From: Clavibacter sp. A6099
Lineage (GTDB): Bacteria > Actinomycetota > Actinomycetes > Actinomycetales > Microbacteriaceae
Length of the DNA stretch: 64,000 bases
Direction of reading: 5' to 3'
NCBI RefSeq assembly: GCF_021919125.1
Contig: NZ_CP083439.1
Location: 248,001-312,000, forward strand
Shown: positions 43,527-60,763 of the stretch, piece after piece
Layout of the letters: every line of letters begins with the position of its first letter
Position numbering within the stretch: position 1 is the stretch's first letter
Notes under the pieces: model-generated
What the model saw: the letters and a program-made list of their open reading frames with translations, nothing else
The model's database searches: none
Told to the model about the DNA's origin: nothing
Program-made: the position numbers and the translations under genes

Positions 43527-45435
43527 CGCCGCCCGCCCGCCGCGGTACGAGCGCCCCGAGCGGGAGCGACGCGCCGGCGGCGGCGGGCAGGCGCACGAGG
43601 TCCATGCCGGCCTCGCGGGCGAGCTCCTCGAGGCCCACCGGATCCCACGAGTACGCGTCGTGCACCTCGCGCTCCCGGCCGCCGGGCTCGCGGCTGCGCC
43701 AGCGGGTGCGCAGGTCGAGCAGGCCGCCGGGTGCGGGATCCGCCCGGAACCACCACTCGACCTCGTCGTCGCCCACGCGCGTGCGGGCCAGCCGCGACTC
43801 GGGCACGCGCGCCCCGGGCTCGAGCCCCATGGTCTCGACGACGACGACCCCGCCCGGCAGGAGCCGCTCGGCGATGCGCTCCCAGAGCCGGGCGCGCTGC
43901 CCGGCATCGAGGTGGCCGAGGACCCCGCAGAGCAGCACCGCGGAGATGCGATCGGGCAGGTCGAGGTCGGGTGCGGATCCTGCGGTCACGGTGACGCGGT
44001 CCTGGAGTCCCGGGGCGTCGAGGATCCGCGCGGTCAGCACCGCCCGCAGCGGCTCGGACGGCTCGGCGGCCACGACGCGCGCCTCGGGATGCGCGCGCGC
44101 GACGGCCCGCGCGATGACGCCCGTGCCAGCCCCGATGTCGAGCACGGGCGCCGCGGACAGGTCCCGGCCGTCGAGGAGGCGGCAGACGGCGGCGGCCGTG
44201 AGCTCCGCGTGCGCGGCGGCGGCGAGGTCGAAGAGCTCGGCCGCGGGGCCGTAGGGGTCGGCCGGCGCGGGATCCGAGGATCCGCCGGACGCGCGCTCGT
44301 CCTCCGCGCTCGCTGGTCCCGGCTCCGCGGCCGGCAGGATCGCCGCCGCCGTCACGCGCGGCGGCTCGCCCGGCCGGATGCTGCGCGGCGGACCGAGCCG
44401 CCGCGTGAGGTCGACCCACGCGCGCGCCATCGTGATGTCCGCCTGCGCCGCGCGGAGCGCGTCGCCGTCGCCCGCGCGGATCTCCGCCACGAGCTGCGCG
44501 AGCGCGTGCGCCACCGCGTCCGGCCACACCTCGTCGAAGAGGTCGCCCGCGGTAGGGGCGGGCGCGTCCGGCCACGAGGAGAGGCGCGGCAGGGCGCGCC
44601 GGGCGGGATCCCCGTCGAGGTCGAGCCGGCCGGCCGCGTCGCGCCGGGTGAACAGGGCGGGGCTCCAGGTGACGGGCCAGTGCACGTCGGCGAGCGTCAG
44701 CACGCCGGCCGCCGAGGCGAGGGAGATCCGCGGCCAGAGCAGCGCGTGGTTGTCGCGGTCCGCGGGGTGCAGCTCGTGGTGCACGCGCAGGGAGAGCGGG
44801 ATCCCGCCGACCACGCCCTCGATCGCCGTGAGCGGGGACGCGCGCGTCTCCAGCGCGGTCAGCTCGCGCGGGCGCTCGACGGGATCCGCGAACGCCCACG
44901 GCCGGAGCCCGCCGACCGCCAGGCCGAGGACGTCGACCAGCGGCTGCAGCAGGTGCACCGGCCCCGCGGCATCCACGTGCACGATCGGGCTCCGGGCGCG
45001 CAGCCGGGCGGCCGAGTCGAGGAAGCCGCGGGTCGTGCGCACGTGCCGGTAGTGGGTCGAGAGGCGGTAGCGCACGCCGGTCTTCCGGGCCGCGCGGGCG
45101 GCGGCGGTGATCTCGTCGGGGTGCGCCGGGTGCTCCTGCAGCACGTGGATCCCGCGGGCGAGGAGCGCGAGCACGAGGTCGGTCCCCGGTCCGCCCTGCA
45201 CCGCGGAGCCGACGGCGACCGACGCCACGTCGACGTCGGCGGGCAGCTCGGCGACGTCGGTCCAGAGCGGCACGCCGTGCGCGGCGGCGAGGGCGCGGGA
45301 GGCGTCGCCGCCGCGGGCGAGGATGCCGGCGAGCCGGAGCCCGGGGACGAGCCCGATCGCGCGGAGGTGGATGCGGCCGAAGCCGGTGCCGCAGACGACG
45401 ACCCGCAGCGGGCGGGCGGCGGCGTCGTGCGTCAC
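43516..45435 (-). CDS. Thiazolinyl imide reductase (YbtU/Irp3-like) fused to a methyltransferase
   Basis: A 639-residue fusion. Residues 1 to about 385 form a Gfo/Idh/MocA-fold NADPH reductase: VVVCGTGFGRIHLRAI at the start, VASVAVGSAVQGG, HVLQEHPAHPDE and YRLSTHYRHVR, as in the enzymes that reduce one thiazoline of yersiniabactin or pyochelin to a thiazolidine. Residues about 395-639 are a class I methyltransferase (VLDIGAGTGVIARAV, then AAEPSEPLRAVL and VEWWFRADP), paralogous to the stand-alone one at 40.6 kb. A Pro/Ala/Ser linker joins them. Start GTG 45435 overlaps the upstream stop. The fusion suggests reduction and N- or C-methylation of the same ring. Confidence 0.82.
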   Translation of the reverse strand: MTHDAAARPLRVVVCGTGFGRIHLRAIGLVPGLRLAGILARGGDASRALAAAHGVPLWTDVAELPADVDVASVAVGSAVQGGPGTDLVLALLARGIHVLQEHPAHPDEITAAARAARKTGVRYRLSTHYRHVRTTRGFLDSAARLRARSPIVHVDAAGPVHLLQPLVDVLGLAVGGLRPWAFADPVERPRELTALETRASPLTAIEGVVGGIPLSLRVHHELHPADRDNHALLWPRISLASAAGVLTLADVHWPVTWSPALFTRRDAAGRLDLDGDPARRALPRLSSWPDAPAPTAGDLFDEVWPDAVAHALAQLVAEIRAGDGDALRAAQADITMARAWVDLTRRLGPPRSIRPGEPPRVTAAAILPAAEPGPASAEDERASGGSSDPAPADPYGPAAELFDLAAAAHAELTAAAVCRLLDGRDLSAAPVLDIGAGTGVIARAVARAHPEARVVAAEPSEPLRAVLTARILDAPGLQDRVTVTAGSAPDLDLPDRISAVLLCGVLGHLDAGQRARLWERIAERLLPGGVVVVETMGLEPGARVPESRLARTRVGDDEVEWWFRADPAPGGLLDLRTRWRSREPGGREREVHDAYSWDPVGLEELAREAGMDLVRLPAAAGASLPLGALVPRRAGGVTT

Positions 45436-46577
45436 AGGTCCTCCTCCACCATCTCGCCCGCGTCGCCGGCGTCGTCGATGCGCGTGACGGTGCTCGCGCC
45501 CGACGCGGCGACGAGGTCGAGGACGCGCTGCGGATCCAGCACGTCGTGCGCGAAGCCGACCCCGGGCTGCACGGCACCCGCCCGGATCTCCTGCACGGTG
45601 ATGGCCGCGAGCTGACCGGCGAGCAGGTAGCTGTCGTCGCTGTGCAGCACGATGGCGCGCTCGACCGGAGCGCCATCGTCGTCCGTGCCGTCGACGGACA
45701 CGGCGAGCACGTGGAACGGCCGGTTCCCGAGCAGGTCGAGGTCGCCCGCGCGGATGAGCGCGTCGGCGGCCGCTGCCGCGCCGTCGTCGCCCGCGAGCAG
45801 CGCGGGCAGGCGGTTGAGGGCGTCGCGCACGGCGGGCCCCGGGTGCACGTTCCACCACCGGGCATCCGCGAAGCCCGCGCCGCGCGCGATCCGCTCGGTC
45901 TCCGCCGAGAGGTACGGCTGCAGCGCGACCCGGCCCGGGAAGAAGGGCGCCGTCGCGTCCTCCTCCGCGCGGAGCGCGCGCTCGACGCGTCGACCGCCCG
46001 ACCAGGCGGCGAGCGGGGTGCCGTACGCGGTGGATCCGGGACCGCCGGCCGCGAGCGACAGCGGCACGTCGAGCGCGACCCCGGGGGAGCACGCCTCGAC
46101 CCCGCCCACCCAGCCGCGCAGGCGCAGCGGACCGTGCAGCCCCTCGGCGGCGAGCCGCGGCAGGAGGCCCGAGAGGCCCGGGACCACGCCCGTCGACACG
46201 ACCGCGCGGCGGCCGTCGCGCACGGCGGCGTCGGCGAGGCCGCGCGCGACGAGGCCCGCGCGCACGGGCTCCTCGCCGCAGACGTCCACGTAGTCGGCGC
46301 CCGCCTCCAGCGCCGCGGCCGCGATCCGGTCGCCGAACGCGAAGGCCGGTGCGGCGCAGTGCACGACCACGTCGGCGCCGCGGCAGAAGCGGGCGAGGGC
46401 GTCGTCGTCCATCAGGTCGACGGTCACGGTCTCGACCTCGCCGCCCGCCTCCTCGGCGAGCGCGCGGAGCGGCGCCTCGCGCCGCCCGCCGAGCCGCAGC
46501 GGCTCGTCGGAGGCGGCGCGGAGGGCGAGCACCGCGGGACGACCGACGGCGCCGGACGCGCCGATGACCGCGATCAC
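45432..46577 (-). CDS. Saccharopine-dehydrogenase-like oxidoreductase of the NRPS operon
   Basis: A 381-residue protein with an N-terminal NAD(P) Rossmann fold (VIAVIGASGAVGRPAV) and the saccharopine-dehydrogenase-like VVHCAAPAFAFGDRIAAAALEAGADYVDVCGEE region, broken here by its own turns. The C-terminal half is a mixed alpha/beta domain with GNRPFHVLAVSVDG and LHSDDSYLLAGQLAA. Start GTG 46577 overlaps the NRPS 2 stop and its own stop overlaps the reductase start, both as GTGA. Its reaction is unknown; reduction of a thioester, imine or aldehyde, or supply of an unusual precursor, are possibilities. Confidence 0.75.
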   Translation of the reverse strand: MIAVIGASGAVGRPAVLALRAASDEPLRLGGRREAPLRALAEEAGGEVETVTVDLMDDDALARFCRGADVVVHCAAPAFAFGDRIAAAALEAGADYVDVCGEEPVRAGLVARGLADAAVRDGRRAVVSTGVVPGLSGLLPRLAAEGLHGPLRLRGWVGGVEACSPGVALDVPLSLAAGGPGSTAYGTPLAAWSGGRRVERALRAEEDATAPFFPGRVALQPYLSAETERIARGAGFADARWWNVHPGPAVRDALNRLPALLAGDDGAAAAADALIRAGDLDLLGNRPFHVLAVSVDGTDDDGAPVERAIVLHSDDSYLLAGQLAAITVQEIRAGAVQPGVGFAHDVLDPQRVLDLVAASGASTVTRIDDAGDAGEMVEEDL

Positions 46578-49500
46578 GCGATCACCGCCCCGCCCGTGAC
46601 CCGCGTGAGGATCGACAGCACGCGCGGCGCGTGCTCGACCGACAGGCAGTCGTAGTGGTCGCCCGGGATGTCGACGATGTCGAGCTCGCCGAGCGCGAGC
46701 TCCTCCCAGTAGTCGGTCACCGCCTCCCTGCTGCCCGGGAACGGGTACGCGCCGCTGTGCCGGAGGAACGTGATGTCGCCCGCGTACGGATCCGGCCGGT
46801 AGCGCGTGATCGCGAACACGCTCTGCCGGAAGGTGCGGAAGAAGCGCGTCATCTGCTCCGGGGTGTAGCTGCCGGACGCCGGCGGCACCACCTCGCACAT
46901 GCGGGCGATGCGGGCCCGGCGCGGGATGCGCGACAGGTCGAGGAACGCCCGGCCGATGTCGGCGAACTCGCCGTCGAGCGACGCGTAGCCGTCCACCGGC
47001 ATGACCCCGGGGGTCCTCTCGAGGATGCGCGCGCCCGCCGCGGCGATGCGCCACGGGTCCGCCGGGAAGCCGAGGTCGACGGGGTCGATCCCGATCATCA
47101 TCGCGAACGAGTACTCGGACACCATCTCGTCGTCGAGCCGGAACGCGGGGCTGTGGCTGCTGATGGCGGTGAACGACGCGACGTCGGCACCCGCCTCCGT
47201 GAGCGCGCGCGCCACCTCGGTGGCGACCAGGCCGCCGAGGCAGTAGCCGACGACGTGGAAGGTGCGGATCCCGGTCGCGAGGAGCTCGCGGGCGTACTCG
47301 GCGGCGATCCGGTCGATGAGCCCGTGCGGGTCGGCGTCGAGGAAGGCGTCGAGGTCGGGGACCTCCACGCCGTACAGCGAGCCGGTGCCGCGGGACCGGC
47401 GGCGGATCTCGGTCATGAGCGCGCGGTACGGCATGATCGTGCCGATCCCGGCGTGGACGAGCACGGTGGCCGGGCCCCGGCCGGATCCGGAGAGCAGGCT
47501 CACGGCCGGCGTCGCGGGCGCGTCGCGCTCGCCCGCGGCACCTTGGCCGGCCTGGCGCACGTAGCCCGCGAGTCCCGCGATGGTGGGGCGGCGCAGCATG
47601 TGGCGGAGCACCACGTCCCACTCGAGGTCGACGACCTCGGGGAGCTGCTCCCGCATCCGGCCGACGAGGCGCGCCACGAGGAGCGAGTCGCCGCCGAGCG
47701 CGAAGAAGTCGTCGTCGCGGCCGATGCCGGGGCGGCCGAGCAGCTCCGCCCACAGCTCCTGGAGGCGGCGCTCGACGTCGTCGCGCGGCGCGTCGGATCC
47801 GGCGGCGACCGTCGCCGCGGGCGCCCGGTCCTCCGCGAGACGGGCGAGGGCCGCCCGGTCGACCTTGCCGTTCGCGGTGACCGGCAGCGCGTCGAGCACC
47901 TGCCAGCGGCGCGGCACCATGTACTCCGGTAGGCGGTCGGCGGTGTGGCGGCGGAGCGATGCGGCCCGGAGCGGCGCGCGGTCGGCCTTCACCTGCGCGA
48001 GCAGCAGGTGCTGGCCGAGGCCGGAGAGCGGATCCTCGTCTGCGGGCACCTGCTGGATCCCCCGGGCGCCGAGGTCGCCGAGCAGCGACCGCCACTCGGC
48101 GGCCGCGAAGAGCAGGGCGTCGCCGGCGAGCCGCGCGTCGGCGGGACCGCCCGCGCGCACCTCCATGAAGTCGGTGGCGATCATGAGCGGCGGGTTGTCC
48201 TCGCGCGTGCTCTCGATCACGGCGAGGTGGCCGTGCGGGGCGAGGAGGCCCTGCAGACGCTCGAGCGCCGCGGGCACGTCGGGCACGCCGTGCAGGCCGT
48301 TGGAGCAGATCACGACGTCGTAGGAGTTCGGGCGCTGGCCCTGCGGCAGCGGGTCGATGGCCGGATCGAAGGCCTGGAACCGCACGCCAGGGCGGTCGGG
48401 GTGGCGCTCGCGCGCCTCGCCGACGTGGAACATCGAGGGGTCGGTGAAGACGTACTCGACGGCGCGGCCCGCGAGCGCGGGGATCAGCTGGTCGGCCGCG
48501 CCGCCCACGCCGCCGCGCACCTCGAGGATCCGCAGCGGCTCGTCGGGCCCGTGCCCCCGGGCGTCGTGCCGGTCGGCGAGCGCGACGACCGCGGCCGTGA
48601 GCGCGGCGGTGAGCAGGCGCACGCCGAGGTTGTCGCGGTAGGCGGCGCCGATCGCGTCGCTCGGGGCGCCCGGGTAGAGCAGCTCCGCGATGTCGAGGTC
48701 GCCGCTCACGAGGTCCGCGAGCGCGAGGCTCGACGCCTGCACGTGGCGGAGCAGCTCGGCGCTCCAGCCGATCTCCCGCTCGGCCTCCTCCACGCGGGCC
48801 CAGGCGCGGGCGACCCGCTCCGGATCCGCGGACAGCGCGCCCCGGTACGACCCGTCGGCGTCGTGGGCGATGCGCTCGCGGCGGGCGAGCGCGCGCAGCC
48901 ACCGGCGCACGACGACGCGGTGGGCGTCGCTCGCGCCGAGGAGCCGCGCGACCTCGTCGTCCGTGAGGGGGACGGCCGGGTCGACGAGCGCGCCTGCGGC
49001 GGCGAGGGTCCGCTCGATCACCCGGAGCGCGTGCTCGTCGAACTGGGCGAGGAAGGCGCCGAGGGCGTCGGTGTCCACGTCGGCCGCGGCGACCGCGAGC
49101 GCGGCGCCTGCGGCTTCGCCGGCTGCCCGGTCCTCCGGCGTCGCGACGGGCGCGATCCGCTCGGGCTGCACGATCCCCACGAGGTGCCGGCCCGCGGCCC
49201 CCTCCGCCACCTGCACGGCGCAGTCGGCGACGCCCGGGTGGGCGAGCACCGCGGCCTGGATCTCCGCCAGCTCGATGCGGTAGCCGCGGATCTTCACCTG
49301 CGCGTCCTCGCGGCCGAGCAGCTCGATGCTGCCGTCGGGGAGGTAGCGGCCGATGTCGCCCGTGCGGTACTCGCGGTCGCCCGTGGCGGGATCCACGCCG
49401 AAGCGCTCGCGCGTGCGCTCGGCATCTCCGAGGTACCCGAGCGCCACGCCCGCGCCGCGGATGAGGATCTCGCCGGGCACGCCCTCGGGCCGGTCGCGAC

Positions 49501-52146
49501 CCAGGTGGTCGACGACCGCCAGGCGCTGGCCGCGCAGGGGGGTGCCGTACGGGATGCTCGGCAGCAGCCGGTCGACCTCGCCGATCACGTGGTGCACCGA
49601 CCAGATGGCGGCCTCGGTCGCGCCGCCGAGGCTCACGACCGTGAGCTCGGGGTGGCCGGCGCGCATGGCGTCGGGGAGGGTCACGGGGATCCAGTCGCCC
49701 GAGAGCAGCGCGAGCCGCAGCGTGCTCGGGGCGTCCCCGTCCGCCGGGCCGCCGGTGGCGACGACCGCGTCGCGGTAGTCCTGCAGCATGCGCGCCTGCG
49801 CGGGCACGGAGTTCCAGAGGGTGACGCGGTGGCGGGCGATGAGCGCGGCCCAGTGCGAGGGGTCGTCGCGTCGTCGCGGGTCCGGCAGCACCATGGCGCC
49901 GCCCGCCCCGAGCACGCCGAGCACGTCGAAGACCGACAGATCGAAGCCGAGCCCGGCGAGGGCGAGCACGCGGTCGTCGGGGCCCACGCCGAAGCGCTCC
50001 CGGATGTCGACGAGCGTGTTGTGCGCGGCGTGGTGGGAGAGGATCGCGCCCTTGGGCGTGCCCGTGGAGCCGGACGTGTAGATGACGTAGGCGGGGTCGG
50101 CCGGATCCACGCCGTCCCGCCCGGCGTCGGCGGCCGGCCGGGCGGCGGCGGGCTCGAGCGCATCGACGGCGATCCGCTCGACGCCCGCGGGCCAGTCCGC
50201 GGGCGCGCCGACGAGGGCCTGCTGGGTGAGCACCTGCCGAATGCCGGCGTCCGCCAGCACGGTGTCGCGGCGGATCCTCGGCTGGGCCACGTCCACGGGC
50301 ACGTAGGCGCCGCCCGCGAGGAGAACGCCGACGACGGCGACGACCTGCTCCCAGCCGCGCGCGGCGACGATGGCCACGCGGTCGCCCGGGCGGTGCCCGG
50401 TGGAGCGGAGGCGCGCGGCGACGGCGGCGGCGCGGCGCACGAGCTCGTCGTGGGTCAGCGTGCGGTCGGGGGCGATGACCGCGGGCGCGTCGGGCGCGGC
50501 CTCGGCCGCCGCGAGGAGCGGCTCGTGCACGAGCGCGGGGGCGACCGGGTCCCCGGTGTCGCCCACCCGGATCCGCCGCGCGTGCTGGTCGGCGGGCAGG
50601 TCGACCGCGACCGGCCGGTGCCACGCGGCCGGGTCGTCGGCGAGGGCGCGCACGGCGCCGAGGAAGGCGCCGAACGCGGCGTCGGCCACGCCGTCGGCGA
50701 GCACGCCCTCCCGCACGTCCCAGCTGAGCTGGAGGCCGTCGGGCACGCGGAGGGCCTGGCAGTCGATCCACACCTGCGGCGTGCGCGTGACGGCCGCGGT
50801 GATCCGCCCGCCGTCGCCCGTGGGCGCGCTCGCGGCGTCGCCGGCGAGCGCGCTCGTGAAGACCACGGGGGCGAGCGCCACGTCGCGCGCGTCGCCGCCG
50901 CGTCGCCGGGTGAGCTCGGCGAGGAGCTCGGTGCCGCCGCAGAGCGGGTGGGCGAGGTCCTCGAGCAGGCGGGCGGAGAGCGCCCGCATCCGCTCCACGG
51001 CGGGCACGTCCTCGGTGAGGTCGACCTCGAGCAGCTCCACGGACGTGAAGTCGCCCACCACGTGCGCGGCGCCGTCGGGCAGGCCGCCGCGATCCGAGAC
51101 GGGCACGTTGAGCAGGAAGCGCGGGCTGCGGCTCCAGCGGCCCACGGTCTCGGCGTAGGCGGCGAGCAGGGCGCTCGTGGGGGTCACGCCGGCGTCGGAG
51201 GCGGCGCGGTCGAGGCGCGCGGCGGCGGCGGGATCGAGCACGGCCGACAGTCGGCGGAACCGCGCGGGCGCGGCCATCGGATCGTGGTCCGCGAGCGGCA
51301 GCTCCGGCGCGGGCGGCAGGTCGTCCAGGCGCCGCCACCAGTAGGAGCGGTCGCGCTCGTACGCGGCCGACGCCGTGAGCGCGCGGCGGGCCAGCACGCA
51401 GTCGCGGAAGCCGGGCCCGTCGGACGTGCCGGGCAGCGCGGCGGCCGGATCCTCGACGAGCGCGCGCAGCTGGTCGAGCACGAGCTGCAGGCTGGCGTGG
51501 TCGAGCACGAGCAGATCGACCGCCAGGTGCATGCGGACGGCGTCGTCGGCGCGGGTCACGACGGCGCGCACGCGCGGCCAGCCGGGGTCGCGGCCGGTGC
51601 CCTGCGCGAGGTCCGCGCGCACGGCGTCGAGCCGGTGCCCGATCGAGGCCGGGCCGAGGCCGCGGAGGTCGTCGACCGGCACCTCGACGGGGCCGGGGTC
51701 GGCGAGCACGCGCTGCGAGCCGTCGGGGTGGATCTCGGCGCGCAGCATCCCGTGGTGCCCGACCAGGCGGATCCACGCGTCGACGATGCGCGCGGGGTCG
51801 GTGTCCGCCGGCCACGACAGGTCGAGGTCGGCACTGCAGGCGACGCCGCCGTAGGGGTACGCGTCGGTGCGCCCGAGGAGGTACGCGGTCTGCACGGGCG
51901 TGAGCGGGAACGGGTCGTGCGCGGCGGCCGGGTCGGCGCGGTGGGCCGTGGCGTCCGGGCCCGCGGCGTCGGCGCCGGTCGTGGCCCGTCCGTCGAGGAT
52001 CGCGAGCACGTCGTCGCGGTGCCGGCGGATGAGTTCGCGCCGGTCGTCGTCGATCACGCCGCGCGGCCCGCGGAACCGGATCCGCCCGTCCTCCGCCCAG
52101 AGCCGGACGCCGCGGGCGTTGAGGTCGTCGATGAGCTGTTCAGCGT

Positions 52147-52150
<4 letters not shown>
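46574..52150 (-). CDS. NRPS 2: docking-Cy-A(with insert)-PCP-TE
   Basis: A 1,858-residue synthetase. Residues 1-55 are a TubC-type docking domain (VNAEQLIDDLNARGVRLW). The heterocyclisation (Cy) domain starts near residue 78 (DPFPLTPVQTAYLLGR) with DLLVLDHAS (DxxxxDxxS). The adenylation domain has IYTSGSTGTPKGA (about 690); FDLSVFD and WNSVP fit a cysteine pocket. Between core A8 (KIRGYRIELAEI, about 955) and A10 (NGKVDR, about 1430) lies an insert of about 400 residues with a methyltransferase-like fold but a weak SAM motif (LEVRGGVGGAAD), as in the epimerase-like domain of PchE. PCP Ser is in LGGDSLLVARL. The terminal TE has GYCLGG, so the nucleophile would be C1637. Start GTG 52150 overlaps NRPS 1. 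Confidence 0.88.
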
Positions 52151-58962
<6,812 letters not shown>

Positions 58963-58988
58963 GTGCACGCTCCTCGGACTCGCCTTGT

Positions 58989-59003
58989 TGAGAATGGTTA
59001 TCA
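58989..59003. promoter_or_regulatory. Zur-like box between NRPS 1 and the salicyl-AMP ligase gene
   Basis: TGAGAATGGTTATCA matches the actinobacterial Zur consensus TGAAAATGATTTTCA at 12 of 15 positions and is itself an imperfect palindrome. On the minus strand TATGAT (59000-59005), a good -10 for NRPS 1, overlaps it, so binding would block initiation. No IdeR/DtxR box (TTAGG-type) is visible in this 100-bp divergent region. Confidence 0.65.
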
Positions 59004-59062
59004 TATGGTCGCTGACGCGCCGGCGACGAGATCCGTCCACGGCATGAGGAGGACGCCGACGG

Positions 59063-60763
59063 ATGCACGAGCGCGAGCAGGCGGAGCACCCGGGCCATGG
59101 GACCGGTCGCGGATACGACGACTGGGCCGACGGGCTGGCCCGGGACGCCCGGGGCGCGGGGAGGGAGCCGGACGCGCGGCTCGACGGGATCCTCCGCCGG
59201 AGCGCCGAGCGCGTGCCCGACCGCACGGCCCTGGTCGGGGTCGGCGGGCGCTGGACCCACGCCGAGCTGGACGCCGAGGTCGACCTCGCCGCGCGCGGCC
59301 TCGCCGCATCCGGCGTCCTGCCCGGCGACCGGATCCTCCTGCAGCTCGCCGACGGCGCCGCCTTCCTCATCGCGTGGTGCGCGCTCGTGCGCGCGGGAGC
59401 GGTGCCCGTCCACGCCATGCCGGGTCACCGGCTCATGGAGCTCGTGCACCTCGTGGCGGGTAGCGGCGCGCGCGGCCTGGTCGTCGCGGAGCGCGTGGGC
59501 CGCGACGACGGCCGTGACCTCGGGGCCGGGGTGCGCGCCGCCTGCCCGGGGCTCGACCTCGTGATCCTGCACGGACCGGGCCGCGTCGACGGCGCGCTGA
59601 CCTGGGAGGACGTCCGCGAGCGGGGGCGAACGCCGGATCCTGCCGCTGCCGCACCCCGGACGCGGCTCGACGCGGTCGCGCCCGACGGCGCGCCCCGCCT
59701 CGGGCTCCTCCTGCACTCCGGCGGCACCACGGGCCTGCCCAAGCTCATCCCGCGCCACCACGCCGAGTACTCCTACAACGCGTGGGCGGCGGCGCGGGCG
59801 TCTCGCGTCGGCCCCGACTCGGTGCTGCTGGCCGTGCTCCCCGTGGCCTTCAACTTCACGCTCGCGTGCCCCGGCGCGCTCGGCGTGCTCGACGTGGGCG
59901 GCACCGTCGTCATCGCGCCCGACCCGGATCCCGCGACGGCCTTCGCGCTCGTCGCCCGCGAGCGCGTGACCCACGTGGCCCTGACCCCGACGCTGGCGCG
60001 GGCGTGGATCGACGAGGCCGCGCACACGACCGCCGACCTCTCGAGCCTCCGCGTCGTCCAGGTCGGCGGCGCCCGGCTCGACGACGTCACGGCGCGCGCC
60101 CTGGAGCCCGCGCTCGGCGCGACGCTCCAGCAGGTCTACGGGATGGCCGAGGGGCTCGTCTGCATGACCGCCCTCGACGATCCGCCCGAGCTGCGCTGGA
60201 GCACGCAGGGGCGGCCGATCAGCCCCGACGACCTGGTCCGCCTGCGCGCCGCCGACGGCTCCCTCGCGGCCGACGGCGAGGCGGGCGAGCTGGAGACCCG
60301 CGGGCCGTGCACCCTCCGCGGCTACCACGCGGCCCCCGATGCGGACGCGACGGCCTTCACGCCCGACGGCTTCTACCGCACCGGCGACGTCGTGCGGCGT
60401 CTCGCGTCCGGGCACCTCGTGGTCACGGGCCGCGCGAAGGACCAGGTCAACCGCGGCGGCGAGAAGTACGCCGCCGCGGAGGTGGAGCGCTACCTGCTGG
60501 CGTTGCCGTCGGTGCGCGCGGCGGCGATCGTGCCCGTGCCGGATCCCGACCTGGGCGAGCGCGCCGTCGCGGTCATCGCCTGCGCGGGGCCCGCTCCCGA
60601 TCGCCGCCAGGTCGTCGCGCACCTCCGCGCGCTCGGGGTGGCGGCCTACAAGCACCCGGACCGGGTCGTGGTGCTGCCCGAGCTGCCGCTCACCGCCGTG
60701 GGCAAGATCGACAAGGGCCAGGTCCGGGCGCTGCTGGCCACCGACGGGGACACCCGTGCTTGA
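59063..60763 (+). CDS. Salicylate-AMP ligase (aryl carrier loading)
   Basis: A 566-residue stand-alone adenylation enzyme that activates salicylate and loads it on the ArCP of NRPS 1. Core motifs: LLHSGGTTGLPKLIPR, QVYGMAEGLVCMTALDDPPE, FYRTGDVVRR and the A10 LTAVGKIDKG. The acid-binding pocket reads N264-F265...C269 (FNFTLACPG). In DhbE/EntE (2,3-dihydroxybenzoate) these positions are N-Y...S, while N-F...C is typical of the salicylate enzymes YbtE, PchD and MbtA, so salicylate is predicted. AGGAGG lies 10 nt upstream of the ATG. It is divergent from NRPS 1 and overlaps the PPTase gene by 8 nt. Confidence 0.92.
   Translation: MHEREQAEHPGHGTGRGYDDWADGLARDARGAGREPDARLDGILRRSAERVPDRTALVGVGGRWTHAELDAEVDLAARGLAASGVLPGDRILLQLADGAAFLIAWCALVRAGAVPVHAMPGHRLMELVHLVAGSGARGLVVAERVGRDDGRDLGAGVRAACPGLDLVILHGPGRVDGALTWEDVRERGRTPDPAAAAPRTRLDAVAPDGAPRLGLLLHSGGTTGLPKLIPRHHAEYSYNAWAAARASRVGPDSVLLAVLPVAFNFTLACPGALGVLDVGGTVVIAPDPDPATAFALVARERVTHVALTPTLARAWIDEAAHTTADLSSLRVVQVGGARLDDVTARALEPALGATLQQVYGMAEGLVCMTALDDPPELRWSTQGRPISPDDLVRLRAADGSLAADGEAGELETRGPCTLRGYHAAPDADATAFTPDGFYRTGDVVRRLASGHLVVTGRAKDQVNRGGEKYAAAEVERYLLALPSVRAAAIVPVPDPDLGERAVAVIACAGPAPDRRQVVAHLRALGVAAYKHPDRVVVLPELPLTAVGKIDKGQVRALLATDGDTRA

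Noticed and set aside
58989-59003. Reading the NRPS promoter box as an IdeR/DtxR iron box
   Set aside because: It lacks the TTAGG...CCTAA pattern; its spacing and sequence fit the Fur/Zur family instead.
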